Shown one piece after another: positions 1-6,405 of a stretch of 8,913 bases of DNA. The stretch comes from JBBQAA01 sp038254195 (GTDB lineage Bacteria; Actinomycetota; Thermoleophilia; Solirubrobacterales; Solirubrobacteraceae). Below the pieces are notes generated by a model. It had not been told where the DNA came from. It saw only the letters and a list, made by a program, of their open reading frames with translations, and ran no database searches. Position 1 is the first letter of the stretch, and each line of letters starts with the position of its first letter. The translations under genes and the position numbers were made by a program. The DNA lies in NCBI GenBank assembly GCA_038254195.1, contig JBBSGJ010000097.1, forward strand, positions 1 to 8,913. Reading direction: 5' to 3'.

Positions 1-446
1 CGGTACGCGCCGCGGTACCAGAGCAGGGGGGGGCCGTCGGCCAGCCCGAGGCCCGTGACGCGCCCGATCGCGATCTCGTGATCGCCGCCGGGCTCGAGGC
101 GCTCGAGGTCGCACACCACCCAGGAGAGGGCCTCGTCGAGGACGGGCACCCCCTGCTCGTCGTGATGGGCGATCGTGGCGAGCTTCTCGGCCTCGGGGAG
201 CTTGGAGGCGAAGTGCGCGGCCAGGCCAGCGTGGCCTCCGCCGAGCACGTTGACCGCGAAGCGGCCGGTGTCCTGCACGAGGGGGAGCGTGCGCGCCGTG
301 CGGTCGAAGCACACGAGCACGAGGAGGGGCTCGAGGGAGAGCGAGCACACCGCGTTGGCGGTCATGCCGCCACCCGGCGCGGTGACCACCGCCACGCCGG
401 TGGCGAAGCGCCCGAAGGCCTCGCGGAAGTCCCTGGGCTCGATCAT
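1..446 (-). CDS. Flavin reductase-domain protein (FMN-binding), 3' end outside window
   Basis: Reading leftward from ATG at 446 gives an open frame of 148 codons with no stop before the window edge, so the C-terminus is missing. It begins MIEPRDFREAFGRFATGVAV, the typical opening of the flavin reductase-like domain (HpaC/NtaB/DIM6 type, PF01613). It then shows the family run with TANAVCSLSLEP, the VLVCFDRTA strand, the FAVNVLGG strand, and GGDHEIAIGRV, which matches the usual GDHxIxxGxV motif near the C-terminus. Known members bind FMN or FAD and reduce it with NAD(P)H, often to feed a two-component monooxygenase. No partner oxygenase is visible here, so the substrate pathway cannot be named. 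It is divergent from the cytochrome c gene across only 25 bp. The start is well supported by family similarity although no Shine-Dalgarno precedes it. Confidence 0.85.
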   Translation of the reverse strand, partial: MIEPRDFREAFGRFATGVAVVTAPGGGMTANAVCSLSLEPLLVLVCFDRTARTLPLVQDTGRFAVNVLGGGHAGLAAHFASKLPEAEKLATIAHHDEQGVPVLDEALSWVVCDLERLEPGGDHEIAIGRVTGLGLADGPPLLWYRGAY

Positions 447-471
447 CGCCCCTATAGTCTCGCCCGCCTTG
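447..471. promoter_or_regulatory. 25-bp divergent promoter with shared CTATAG core
   Basis: Only 25 bp separate the flavin reductase start (446, minus) from the cytochrome c start (472, plus). The single AT-rich element is the self-complementary CTATAG at 452-457. On the plus strand it gives TATAGT (453-458), a good -10 that would start transcription near 465 and leave a leader of about 7 nt. On the minus strand the same bases give GACTAT or TATAGG, poorer -10 matches lying so close to ATG 446 that the transcript would be practically leaderless. No convincing -35 box is seen for either direction. Inference: one symmetric element serves both genes. Confidence 0.4.
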
Positions 472-936
472 ATGCGTCTCGTCGTGACCCTTCTCGCGGT
501 GGCCGGCGCCCTCGTGCTCGGCGCCTGCGGCTCGGACAAGATCAAGCTCGCCAGCTCCTCGCCCATGCAGCGGGGCGCGCAGCTCTTCGTGCAGCGCTGT
601 GCGGGCTGCCACACGCTCGAAACGGCGGGGACGCACGGCTCCTCGACGAACGTCCGCACCCGGGAGCGCAACGACGGGCCGAACTTCGACGCCCGTTGTG
701 AGAACCGCCTGCGGATCCTCTACGCGATCCACAACGGGGGCTTCTCGGGGGCGATCATGCCGCAGAACATCGTGGTCGGGGACGAGGCGACGGCGGTCGC
801 CGAGTTCGTCGCGAAGTACTCGGGGTCGAAGGTGAGCAACCCGCCCACGCCGGGTGGAAGCGGCGGCAAGGCTCAGTCCGCCGGTGGGAGCTCGGGCGCG
901 TCGGTCGGCTGCGAGCAGACCGCGGCCGGCGGCTGA
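472..936 (+). CDS. Lipoprotein cytochrome c, class I (single haem)
   Basis: A 154-residue protein. The first 19 residues form a lipoprotein signal: a short basic start, a hydrophobic core, and lipobox LGAC with Cys19 as the lipidation site. The mature protein would therefore be anchored on the outer face of the membrane. The haem-binding motif CAGCH spans residues 43-47. The sixth ligand is probably Met96 in the IMPQN loop, which has the spacing normal for small class I cytochromes. The haem domain ends near residue 118 (EFVAKYSG) and is followed by a flexible Pro/Gly/Ser tail ending VGCEQTAAGG. Inferred role: one-electron carrier in respiration, partner unknown. Two extra cysteines (in DARCENR and near the C-terminus) lie outside the haem motif. 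ATG 472 is chosen because it places the signal peptide at the N-terminus; the open frame extends upstream to 175 but would bury the signal and overlap the divergent gene. Confidence 0.88.
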   Translation: MRLVVTLLAVAGALVLGACGSDKIKLASSSPMQRGAQLFVQRCAGCHTLETAGTHGSSTNVRTRERNDGPNFDARCENRLRILYAIHNGGFSGAIMPQNIVVGDEATAVAEFVAKYSGSKVSNPPTPGGSGGKAQSAGGSSGASVGCEQTAAGG

Positions 937-942
937 GCCGCC
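928..942 (+). other. Hairpin wrapped around the cytochrome c stop codon
   Basis: GGCGGC (928-933) and GCCGCC (937-942) form a perfect 6-bp stem whose loop is the TGA stop itself. There is no following T-run, so it is a poor intrinsic terminator. It could shield the mRNA 3' end or lower read-through into serS, which starts 13 bp later. In sequence this GC-rich, chance formation is quite possible. Confidence 0.3.
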
Positions 943-955
943 CGCGGCTCGAGCC

Positions 956-2200
956 GTGCTCGACCTCCGCGAGATCCGGCGTGATCCCGAGCGCATGCGC
1001 GCGGCCCTGGCGCGGCGCGGGCCGGACGCGGCGGCGGGGATCGACCGCGTCCTCGCGCTCGACGCCGCCTGGCGCGGCGCGACCGAACGCGCCGAGGCCC
1101 TCCGGGCCGAGCTGAACGCCGCGAGCCGCGGGCGGCGTGGGGCGCCGGGCGAGGAGGAGCGGGCCCAGCTCGCCGACCTGGCCGCGCGCGGTCGCGAGCT
1201 CTCCGACGAGGAGGCGCGGCTCAAGCGCGAGCTCGACGGCGCCGTGGCCGGCCTGCCCAACCTGCCGAGGGAGGACGCGCCCGGGGAGGACACCGTGGTG
1301 CGGGAGGCGTCGCCGCCGCCCGACAAGCCGCCGCCCTGGGTTCGCGACCACCTCGCGCTCGCGGGCGCGCGCATCGACATGGAGCGCGGGGCGCGGCTCT
1401 CGGGCTCGCGCTTCGCCTACCTGCGCGGGGACCTGGTGCTGCTCGAGCTCGCCCTCGTCCGCTGGGTGCTCGAGCGGCTCGGCGCGTCCGGGTTCGAGCC
1501 GGTCATCCCCCCGGTGCTCGTGCGCGAGCGGGCGCTGTACGGGACCGGGTTCCTGCCCGACACCGAGCAGCAGATCTACGCGCTGCCGGCCGACGACCTG
1601 TTCCTCGCGGGGACCTCGGAGGTGGCGCTCGCCTCGCTGCACGCCGGCGAGATCCTCGACGCGGCCGGGCTGCCGCTCCGCTACGCGGGCTTCTCTCCCT
1701 GCTTCCGCCGGGAGGCGGGGGCCGCAAGCAGGGACACCCGCGGGATCTTCCGGGTCCACCAGTTCGACAAGGTCGAGATGTTCTCGTTCGTGGCCCCCGA
1801 GGAGAGCACGGCCGAGCACGAGCGGCTGCTGGCGCTCGAGGAGGGCCTGCTGACCGAGCTCGGCATCCCCTACCGCGTGGTGGCGATCGCGGTGGACGAC
1901 CTCGGCGCCTCGGCGGCGAAGAAGTACGACTGCGAGGCGTGGCTGCCCGGTCAGGGTCGCTACCGGGAGCTCACGTCGTGCTCGAACACCACGGACTTCC
2001 AGGCGCGGCGCCTCGGCGTGCGCTACCGGCCGGCGGACGCCAGGCGCCCCGCGGTCGTCCACACGCTGAACGGCACCGCGGTGGCGGTGGGCCGGACGAT
2101 CATCGCCCTGCTCGAGAACGGCCAGCGCGAGGACGGCTCGGTCGCCCTGCCACCGGTGCTGACGGAGTGGGGCGCGCCGGCGGACCTGCCGCCCGCGTAG
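956..2200 (+). CDS. serS: Seryl-tRNA synthetase
   Basis: A 414-residue class II aminoacyl-tRNA synthetase, normal length for the family, which charges tRNA-Ser with serine using ATP in the cytoplasm. It opens VLDLREIRRDPERMRAAL, the standard SerRS N-terminus. An Ala/Arg/Glu-rich stretch follows (roughly residues 25-100), which would be the long antiparallel coiled-coil arm that grips the tRNA-Ser variable loop. The catalytic core has TSE at 220-222 (serine site, usually TAE), motif 2 with CFRREAG at 249-255 followed by RDTRGIFRVHQFDKVEMF, the TSCSNTTDFQARR serine/ATP segment, and motif 3 with NGTAVAVGR at 372-380. GTG 956 is preferred because it begins the conserved N-terminus; earlier in-frame starts only add low-complexity sequence overlapping the cytochrome gene. 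No clear Shine-Dalgarno or T-box leader fits the 19-bp gap, so co-transcription with the cytochrome gene is likely. Confidence 0.97.
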   Translation: MLDLREIRRDPERMRAALARRGPDAAAGIDRVLALDAAWRGATERAEALRAELNAASRGRRGAPGEEERAQLADLAARGRELSDEEARLKRELDGAVAGLPNLPREDAPGEDTVVREASPPPDKPPPWVRDHLALAGARIDMERGARLSGSRFAYLRGDLVLLELALVRWVLERLGASGFEPVIPPVLVRERALYGTGFLPDTEQQIYALPADDLFLAGTSEVALASLHAGEILDAAGLPLRYAGFSPCFRREAGAASRDTRGIFRVHQFDKVEMFSFVAPEESTAEHERLLALEEGLLTELGIPYRVVAIAVDDLGASAAKKYDCEAWLPGQGRYRELTSCSNTTDFQARRLGVRYRPADARRPAVVHTLNGTAVAVGRTIIALLENGQREDGSVALPPVLTEWGAPADLPPA

Positions 2201-2291
2201 GTGGCGTGCGACGTCATCCCGTAAGGTCGAGCCGCCGGCTGGAGATGCGACGCGGCGGATTGTCGCCGTTCCCGCGAGACGGAGGACGCCG
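2201..2291 (+). promoter_or_regulatory. Leader of the ether-lipid-like operon, with strong RBS
   Basis: GGAGGA at 2281-2286 sits 5 nt before ATG 2292, a near-ideal Shine-Dalgarno, and this decides the start over the second in-frame ATG at 2301. TAAGGT (2222-2227) fits the TANNNT form of an actinobacterial -10, but no good -35 is seen, so the promoter is tentative. A small hairpin, CGGCG (2253-2257) with CGCCG (2264-2268), lies in the leader. No known riboswitch was recognised. Confidence 0.45.
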
Positions 2292-3947
2292 ATGACCGCG
2301 ATGAAGTGGTGGGGCTGGGGGCGCGACGACGTCTCGTTCACGCACGAGGACAAGCCCGACCTCGGACCCTTCCTCGAGCGCGTCCTCGGCGTCGACACGA
2401 CGCGGGTGATGTCCCGGCCGCGCGCCTTCGACGAGCTGCCCATCCCCGAACCGGCGCTGGCGCCGGGCCTGCGGGCCGCGCTGGAGGCGCTCGGCCCCGA
2501 GTGGGTCTCGACCGACCCGCTCGACCGCGTCGTCCACGCCCGCGGCAAGAGCGTGCGCGACCTCATCCGCAACCGACGCGGGGAGCTGGGTCGGCTTCCC
2601 GACGTCGTCGTCCGTCCGGCCGACGAGGACCAGGTGGCGGCCGTCCTGCGCGCGGCGATCGACGCCGACGCCGTCGTCATCCCCTTCGGGGGTGGAACGA
2701 GCATCTCCGGCAGCCTGGAAGCCCCGGCGCACGAGGGACGCACCGTCATCTCGGTCGACCTGGGGCGGCTCGACCGGGTGCTCTCCGTCGACGACGCGTC
2801 GCGCCTCGCGCGCGTGCAGGCCGGTGTCTTCGGGCCGGACCTGGAGGCGCAGCTGAACGCCCGGGGATGGACGTTCGGGCACTTCCCCGACAGCTTCACC
2901 CATTCGACGCTCGGCGGCTGGATCGCCACCCGCTCCTCAGGGATGCAGTCCGACCGCTACGGCGACATCGCCGACCTCACGCGTGCCGTACGCGTGGTCA
3001 CCCCGGCGGGGCAACTGGTCACCCGCCCGGTGCCGAGCACGTCGACCGGCCCGAGCGTGCGGGAGATGGTGCTCGGCAGCGAGGGCCGCCTGGGCATCAT
3101 CACCGAGGCCACGGTCCACGTGCAGCACGTACCCGCGCGCCGGACCATCCTCGGCTACCTGTTTCCCACCTGGGCCGAGGGCCTGGCGGCCATGCGGGAC
3201 ATCGCGGCCAGCACGGCATCGCCGTCGATCACGCGAGTATCCGATGCCTTCGAGACGCGGTTCTCATTCGCCACGCGCAAGGATCCCTCGGCCGTCGACC
3301 AGCTCAAGTCCAGAGCGCTGACCGCATACCTGCAGCGACGTCGCGGCTTCGACACCGAGGCGATGTGCCTCTCGTTCATCGGCTACGAGGGCACCGAGGC
3401 CCACGTCGCCCGTGAGCGCAGGTTCGTCGGCCGCATCGTCGCCCGTCACGGCGGCCTGTGCATCGGCAGCGGCCCGGGAGCGCTGTTCGACCAGAAGAAG
3501 TTCGACACGCCGTACATCCGCGACTTCCTGCTCGACCGCGGCGCGCTCGCGGACGTCGCCGAGACCGCCGCGCCCTGGAGCGCACTGTCGTCGCTCTACG
3601 ACAGGGTCATGGCCGACGCCCGCGACGCCTTCGACGAGCTCGGCGTCCGCGGCTACATCATGTGCCACCTGTCGCACTCCTACCACGCGGGCGCGTGCCT
3701 GTACTTCACGTTCGGCTTCAAGCCCACCGGGCGTCGCGACGAGCTCGACGAGTACGGCATCGTCAAGTCGGCCATCCAGCAGGCGTTCGTCGACTCGGGT
3801 GCGACCCTGTCGCACCACCATGCCGTCGGTACCGAGCACGCGCAATGGCTCGAAGCGGACATCTCGACGCCTGGTGTCGCGATGCTGCGCGCGCTGTTCG
3901 ACGGCATCGACCCGGGCGCGAACCTCAACCCCGGGAAGATCGTGTGA
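2292..3947 (+). CDS. FAD-linked oxidase family, alkyl-DHAP synthase (AGPS)-like
   Basis: A 551-residue flavoprotein of the PCMH/VAO fold that resembles alkyl-dihydroxyacetonephosphate synthase along most of its length. The N-terminal MKWWGWG is typical of this family. PFGGGTS (131-137) is the FAD pyrophosphate-binding loop. GHFPDS (196-201), then STLGGWIATRSSGMQSDRYGD and later MVLGSEGRLGIITEAT, complete the FAD domain. The C-terminal domain keeps residues that, compared from memory with mammalian AGPS, look catalytic: Arg315, Tyr464 in HSYHAGAC, and the His508-510 triplet of SHHHAVG. AGPS swaps the acyl chain of acyl-DHAP for a fatty alcohol, forming the ether bond, without net redox. Bacterial relatives are often of unproven function and some may be FAD oxidases of other hydroxy acids. 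The gene overlaps the acyltransferase gene by 4 bp. The family call is firm; the exact reaction is inferred. Confidence 0.85.
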   Translation: MTAMKWWGWGRDDVSFTHEDKPDLGPFLERVLGVDTTRVMSRPRAFDELPIPEPALAPGLRAALEALGPEWVSTDPLDRVVHARGKSVRDLIRNRRGELGRLPDVVVRPADEDQVAAVLRAAIDADAVVIPFGGGTSISGSLEAPAHEGRTVISVDLGRLDRVLSVDDASRLARVQAGVFGPDLEAQLNARGWTFGHFPDSFTHSTLGGWIATRSSGMQSDRYGDIADLTRAVRVVTPAGQLVTRPVPSTSTGPSVREMVLGSEGRLGIITEATVHVQHVPARRTILGYLFPTWAEGLAAMRDIAASTASPSITRVSDAFETRFSFATRKDPSAVDQLKSRALTAYLQRRRGFDTEAMCLSFIGYEGTEAHVARERRFVGRIVARHGGLCIGSGPGALFDQKKFDTPYIRDFLLDRGALADVAETAAPWSALSSLYDRVMADARDAFDELGVRGYIMCHLSHSYHAGACLYFTFGFKPTGRRDELDEYGIVKSAIQQAFVDSGATLSHHHAVGTEHAQWLEADISTPGVAMLRALFDGIDPGANLNPGKIV

Positions 3948-4678
3948 GAGGCGACGTCTCCTGGGCCCGCAGCGACCTGGCGGTCGCGGCGCGGGAGGTC
4001 ATCCTGAACCGGATCCTCGGCCCGACCATGGACCTCTACACGCGTCGCCGGATCGTCGGCCGCGAAGTTCTCGACGGGATCCCGGCGCCCGTGCTCTTCG
4101 TCGCCAACCACTCGAGCCACATGGACGCCCCCACCGTCCTGCGCGCCCTGCCGCGGGCGTGGCGCCGGCGCACGGCGGTGGCCGCGGCGGCGGACTACTT
4201 CTACCGTAAGCCGCTGCTCACCAACGCGGTGTCGCTCGCGTTCAGCACCGTCCCCGTGCAGCGGAAGGGCGAGGGCGTCGTGCCCGATGCCGAGTCAGAC
4301 CTCGCCCGGCTGCTCGACGAGGGGTGGAGCCTGCTGATCTTCGCGGAGGGGACACGGTCGCGAGACGGCACGATCGGCCGGCTGCGCGCGGGCGCCGCCG
4401 TCCTCGCCGCCCAGCACGACTTGGCCATCGTGCCCGTCCACATCTCCGGGACGCACGCCGTGATGCCTCCGGGTCGCCGGTGGATGCACCGGAGGCCGGG
4501 GCGCCCGCTGCCGCGCAGACATCCGATCGCGGTCCGTTTCGGCCCGCCGGTTCGCCCCCGCGAGGGCGAGCACCGGACCGAGGTCATGGAGCGCGTGCGG
4601 GCGTTCTTCGAGGCTGCGGGCGCCAAGACGACCCTGGACAAGCGGATCCTCGCCCGCCGACGGTCCACCGCCTCGTAG
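3944..4678 (+). CDS. plsC: PlsC-type 1-acyl-glycerol-3-phosphate acyltransferase
   Basis: A 244-residue lysophospholipid acyltransferase. The catalytic HX4D box is His56-SSHM-Asp61 (NHSSHMD). The phosphate-binding EGTRS lies at 135-139 inside FAEGTRSRDGTI, and VPVHISG (163-169) is the later conserved block, all in normal order and spacing. The family moves an acyl chain from acyl-CoA or acyl-ACP to lysophosphatidate at the inner membrane face. No clear long transmembrane helix is seen; the segment after the HX4D box may be amphipathic. The start is GTG 3944, which overlaps the upstream stop as GTGA, a usual translational-coupling arrangement. The open frame continues upstream, but that is an out-of-frame shadow of the AGPS-like gene. 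In this operon it could acylate sn-2 of an alkyl-glycerol phosphate or make the acyl-DHAP substrate; the sequence does not decide which. Confidence 0.9.
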   Translation: MRGDVSWARSDLAVAAREVILNRILGPTMDLYTRRRIVGREVLDGIPAPVLFVANHSSHMDAPTVLRALPRAWRRRTAVAAAADYFYRKPLLTNAVSLAFSTVPVQRKGEGVVPDAESDLARLLDEGWSLLIFAEGTRSRDGTIGRLRAGAAVLAAQHDLAIVPVHISGTHAVMPPGRRWMHRRPGRPLPRRHPIAVRFGPPVRPREGEHRTEVMERVRAFFEAAGAKTTLDKRILARRRSTAS

Positions 4679-4680
4679 CC

Positions 4681-5721
4681 GTGGCCCGCGTCTTCCTCAC
4701 CGGTGGCAGCGGCTTCCTCGGCGGCGCGCTGCTCGAGCGCCTGGTCGAGCGCGGCGACGAGGTCGTCGCGCTCGCCCGCTCCGACGAGGCGGCGAGCGCG
4801 GTCGGCGGCGGCGCGGCCGAGGTCGCCCGGGGCGACGTGCTCGACGAGGACACCCTCGCCGCGGGCATGGCCGGATGTGCGCTCGTCTATCACGTCGCCG
4901 GAATCAACACGCACTGTCCCGAGGACCCCGGCATGCTGGTGCGTGTCAACGTGCAGGGTGCCGAGAACGCCGTACGGGCGGCCGCCCGCGCCGGGATCTC
5001 CCGGGTCGTGGTCACCTCGTCCGCCGCGGCGGTCGGCGAGGCGACGGGCACGGTGGGCCACGAGGGCTCGCCGCACCGGGGGTCCTACCTCTCCGTCTAC
5101 GACCGGTCAAAGCACGAGGGCGAGCAGGTCGCCTTCGACGCGGGGCGCCGCCACCACGTCGAGGTCGTGGCCGTCAACCCCTCCTCCGTGCAGGGCCCCG
5201 GGCGCACCGCGGGCACCGGCAAGGTGATCATCGCCTACCTCAACGGCCGCCTGCGTGCCTTCGTCGACACGTGGATCAGCGTGGTCGACATCGCGGACTG
5301 CACGGAGGGCCACCTGCTCGCCGCCGAGCGAGGCCGGCCCGGCCGGCGCTACGTGCTCAACGGCGCGACCATCCCGGCGCACGAGGCGCTCGAGATCGTA
5401 TCCGCGCTCTCGGAGATCTCAGAGCGTGTCCGCATGGTGCCGCCGCCGCTCGCCCGCGCGGCGGCGGCCATCGCCGAGGGCGCCGCCCGTGCCACCGGCC
5501 GCACCTCCCCCCTCTGCCGGGCCCGGGTCCGCACCATCCTGCACGGCCACCGCTACGACGGCTCCCTGGCGACCCGCGAGCTGGGACTCACCTACACGCC
5601 GGTCATCGACACGTTCCGGCGGACGATCGAGTGGGCGGTGGCGGAGGGGCTGGTCACGCGGCCGCTGCCGGGATGGAGTCAGACGAGCGATCCGAGCGGT
5701 GGCGGCAGCCCCGCCTGGTGA
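4681..5721 (+). CDS. Extended SDR: NAD(P)-dependent epimerase/dehydratase or 3-beta-HSD-like reductase
   Basis: A 346-residue extended short-chain dehydrogenase/reductase. The Rossmann signature TGGSGFLGG is at residues 7-15, the active-site Ser is probably Ser114 in VVTSSAA, and the Tyr-Lys pair is Tyr140-DRS-Lys144. VNPSSVQGPG and the WISVVDIADCTEGHLLA block are typical of the dihydroflavonol reductase / 3-beta-hydroxysteroid dehydrogenase / HpnA-like branch. GTG 4681 is chosen because it puts the Rossmann motif at the N-terminus; it is 2 bp after the plsC stop, with no obvious Shine-Dalgarno, so translation is probably coupled. Inferred role: reduction of a keto intermediate. In ether-lipid synthesis the expected step is alkyl-DHAP to alkyl-glycerol-3-phosphate, done in animals by an SDR. 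A sugar or steroid-like substrate is an equally open alternative. The last 15 or so residues are low-complexity. Confidence 0.85.
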   Translation: MARVFLTGGSGFLGGALLERLVERGDEVVALARSDEAASAVGGGAAEVARGDVLDEDTLAAGMAGCALVYHVAGINTHCPEDPGMLVRVNVQGAENAVRAAARAGISRVVVTSSAAAVGEATGTVGHEGSPHRGSYLSVYDRSKHEGEQVAFDAGRRHHVEVVAVNPSSVQGPGRTAGTGKVIIAYLNGRLRAFVDTWISVVDIADCTEGHLLAAERGRPGRRYVLNGATIPAHEALEIVSALSEISERVRMVPPPLARAAAAIAEGAARATGRTSPLCRARVRTILHGHRYDGSLATRELGLTYTPVIDTFRRTIEWAVAEGLVTRPLPGWSQTSDPSGGGSPAW

Positions 5722-5725
5722 TCGC

Positions 5726-5749
5726 CGGGCGTCGGTCTTTCCGCGCCCG
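5726..5749 (+). terminator. GC hairpin terminator after the three-gene operon
   Basis: CGGGCG (5726-5731) pairs with CGCCCG (5744-5749). After a single bulged T at 5732, CGG (5733-5735) pairs with CCG (5741-5743) around a TCTTT loop. That makes a 9-bp stem starting 5 bp after the SDR stop. No T-tract follows, which is common for actinobacterial terminators. Position and stem strength support the call. Confidence 0.5.
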
Positions 5750-5761
5750 CAGGTAGCGGCA

Positions 5762-5785
5762 TGTGAACGGCGGTGTGAACGACGT
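5762..5785 (+). repeat. Two tandem 12-bp repeats
   Basis: TGTGAACGGCGG (5762-5773) is followed directly by TGTGAACGACGT (5774-5785), agreeing at 10 of 12 positions. They lie between the operon terminator and the 59-codon ORF. They could be a direct-repeat operator or chance; nothing else supports a function. Confidence 0.25.
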
Positions 5786-5845
5786 GCTCATGCCGGTGCG
5801 GCTTGTAGCGGGCGGCCCGAGTTCTCGAGGTAGGAGTCCAGGCGC

Positions 5846-6025
5846 ATGGCTGCGTCGGTCATTCGCCCGCTGGAATCAGCCCCAAGGCGCAACGCGCCGC
5901 TCGCCGACGTCGCGCGCATGGCCGCCGCCCTCGCCCGCCCCCAAGACCTCCGGCGCCTTCCCGAGCTCCGCCGCCTCCTCGAACTCGAAGTCACCCTGCA
6001 ACGCGGCCTCAGCCGCGAACGCTGA
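5846..6025 (+). CDS. Small protein of unknown function, 59 residues
   Basis: ATG 5846 to TGA 6025 encodes 59 residues. TAGGAG at 5831-5836 lies 9 nt upstream as a plausible Shine-Dalgarno. Third codon positions are mostly G or C, as in the real genes here, although several GAA, CAA, CCA and TCA codons make it slightly atypical. The product is basic and probably helical: after an N-terminal tail it reads LADVARMAAALARPQDLRRL, then PELRRLLELEVTLQRGLSRER, with leucines spaced as in an amphipathic helix. No family is recognised. It lies at the start of a decayed stretch, so it may be a short independent gene or the surviving end of a larger one. The other long open frames over this stretch lack a coding look. 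Confidence 0.45.
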   Translation: MAASVIRPLESAPRRNAPLADVARMAAALARPQDLRRLPELRRLLELEVTLQRGLSRER

Positions 6026-6049
6026 CCGCTCTTCCTGAGGCTAAAGCCC

Positions 6050-6405
6050 GTGTCCAGCGGAGGGCGTTCTCGACACCTCGCGCAGGTCGGCCTCTCGACG
6101 TGCGTAGTGGAGGACGCGGCGGACGCAACCGTCGCCGCGGTGGTCCGCGGTCGGCGCGGGATCTACAACATCGTCGACGACGATCCCACCGCCGTGGGCG
6201 ATTGGCTGCCGGCCGTCGCCCGCTCCCTCGGTGCACGGCCGCCTCACCGGCTGTCGCGCTGGATGGGCGGTTGCTCGCCGGTGAGCCCGCCGTGATGATG
6301 ATGACCGAGGTGCGCGGTGCTTCGAACGGCAAGGCCAAGCGGGATCTGGACTGGCGACCGGCCCATGCGACTTGGCGGGATCATCTGACCCAGAAGGTCG
6401 CATGA
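6050..6405 (+). pseudogene. C-terminal remnant of an NAD-dependent epimerase/dehydratase (SDR), frameshifted
   Basis: From about 6107 the frame reads VEDAADATVAAVVRGRRGIY, then NIVDDDP and DWLPAVARSLGARPPHRLSRW. This is the C-terminal third of an extended SDR. It then breaks: at 6266-6268 the frame must shift for the family's expected ending, RLLAGEPAVMMMTEVRGASN followed by GKAKRDLDWRPAHATWRDHL, to continue to TGA 6403-6405. Restoring one base (GGCGG to GGCCGG) would mend it and give W-M-G-R-L-L-A-G-E. The N-terminal two thirds, including the Rossmann TGxxGxxG and the YxxxK active site, are absent, and sequence upstream of about 6105 shows no SDR likeness. The left boundary is therefore approximate. 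Its stop overlaps the next gene's start as ATGA, a trace of an old operon. It is unrelated to the intact SDR at 4681 except by family. Confidence 0.75.

Noticed and set aside
175..471. Longer N-terminus for the cytochrome c
   Set aside because: It would overlap the divergent flavin reductase gene and bury the lipoprotein signal peptide that starts at 472.
854..955. Earlier in-frame starts for serS
   Set aside because: They add only low-complexity residues that overlap the cytochrome gene; the conserved SerRS N-terminus begins at 956.
937..955. T-box or other riboswitch in front of serS
   Set aside because: The 19-bp gap is too short and shows no T-box sequence.
755..2929. Very long minus-strand open frame (724 codons) across serS and the AGPS-like gene
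   Set aside because: It is an Arg/Ser/Pro-rich antisense shadow of two clearly real plus-strand genes; long antisense frames are expected at this GC content.
3458..3943. Extended N-terminus of the acyltransferase
   Set aside because: The extension is an out-of-frame reading of the AGPS-like gene; GTG 3944 gives the usual length and a coupling overlap.
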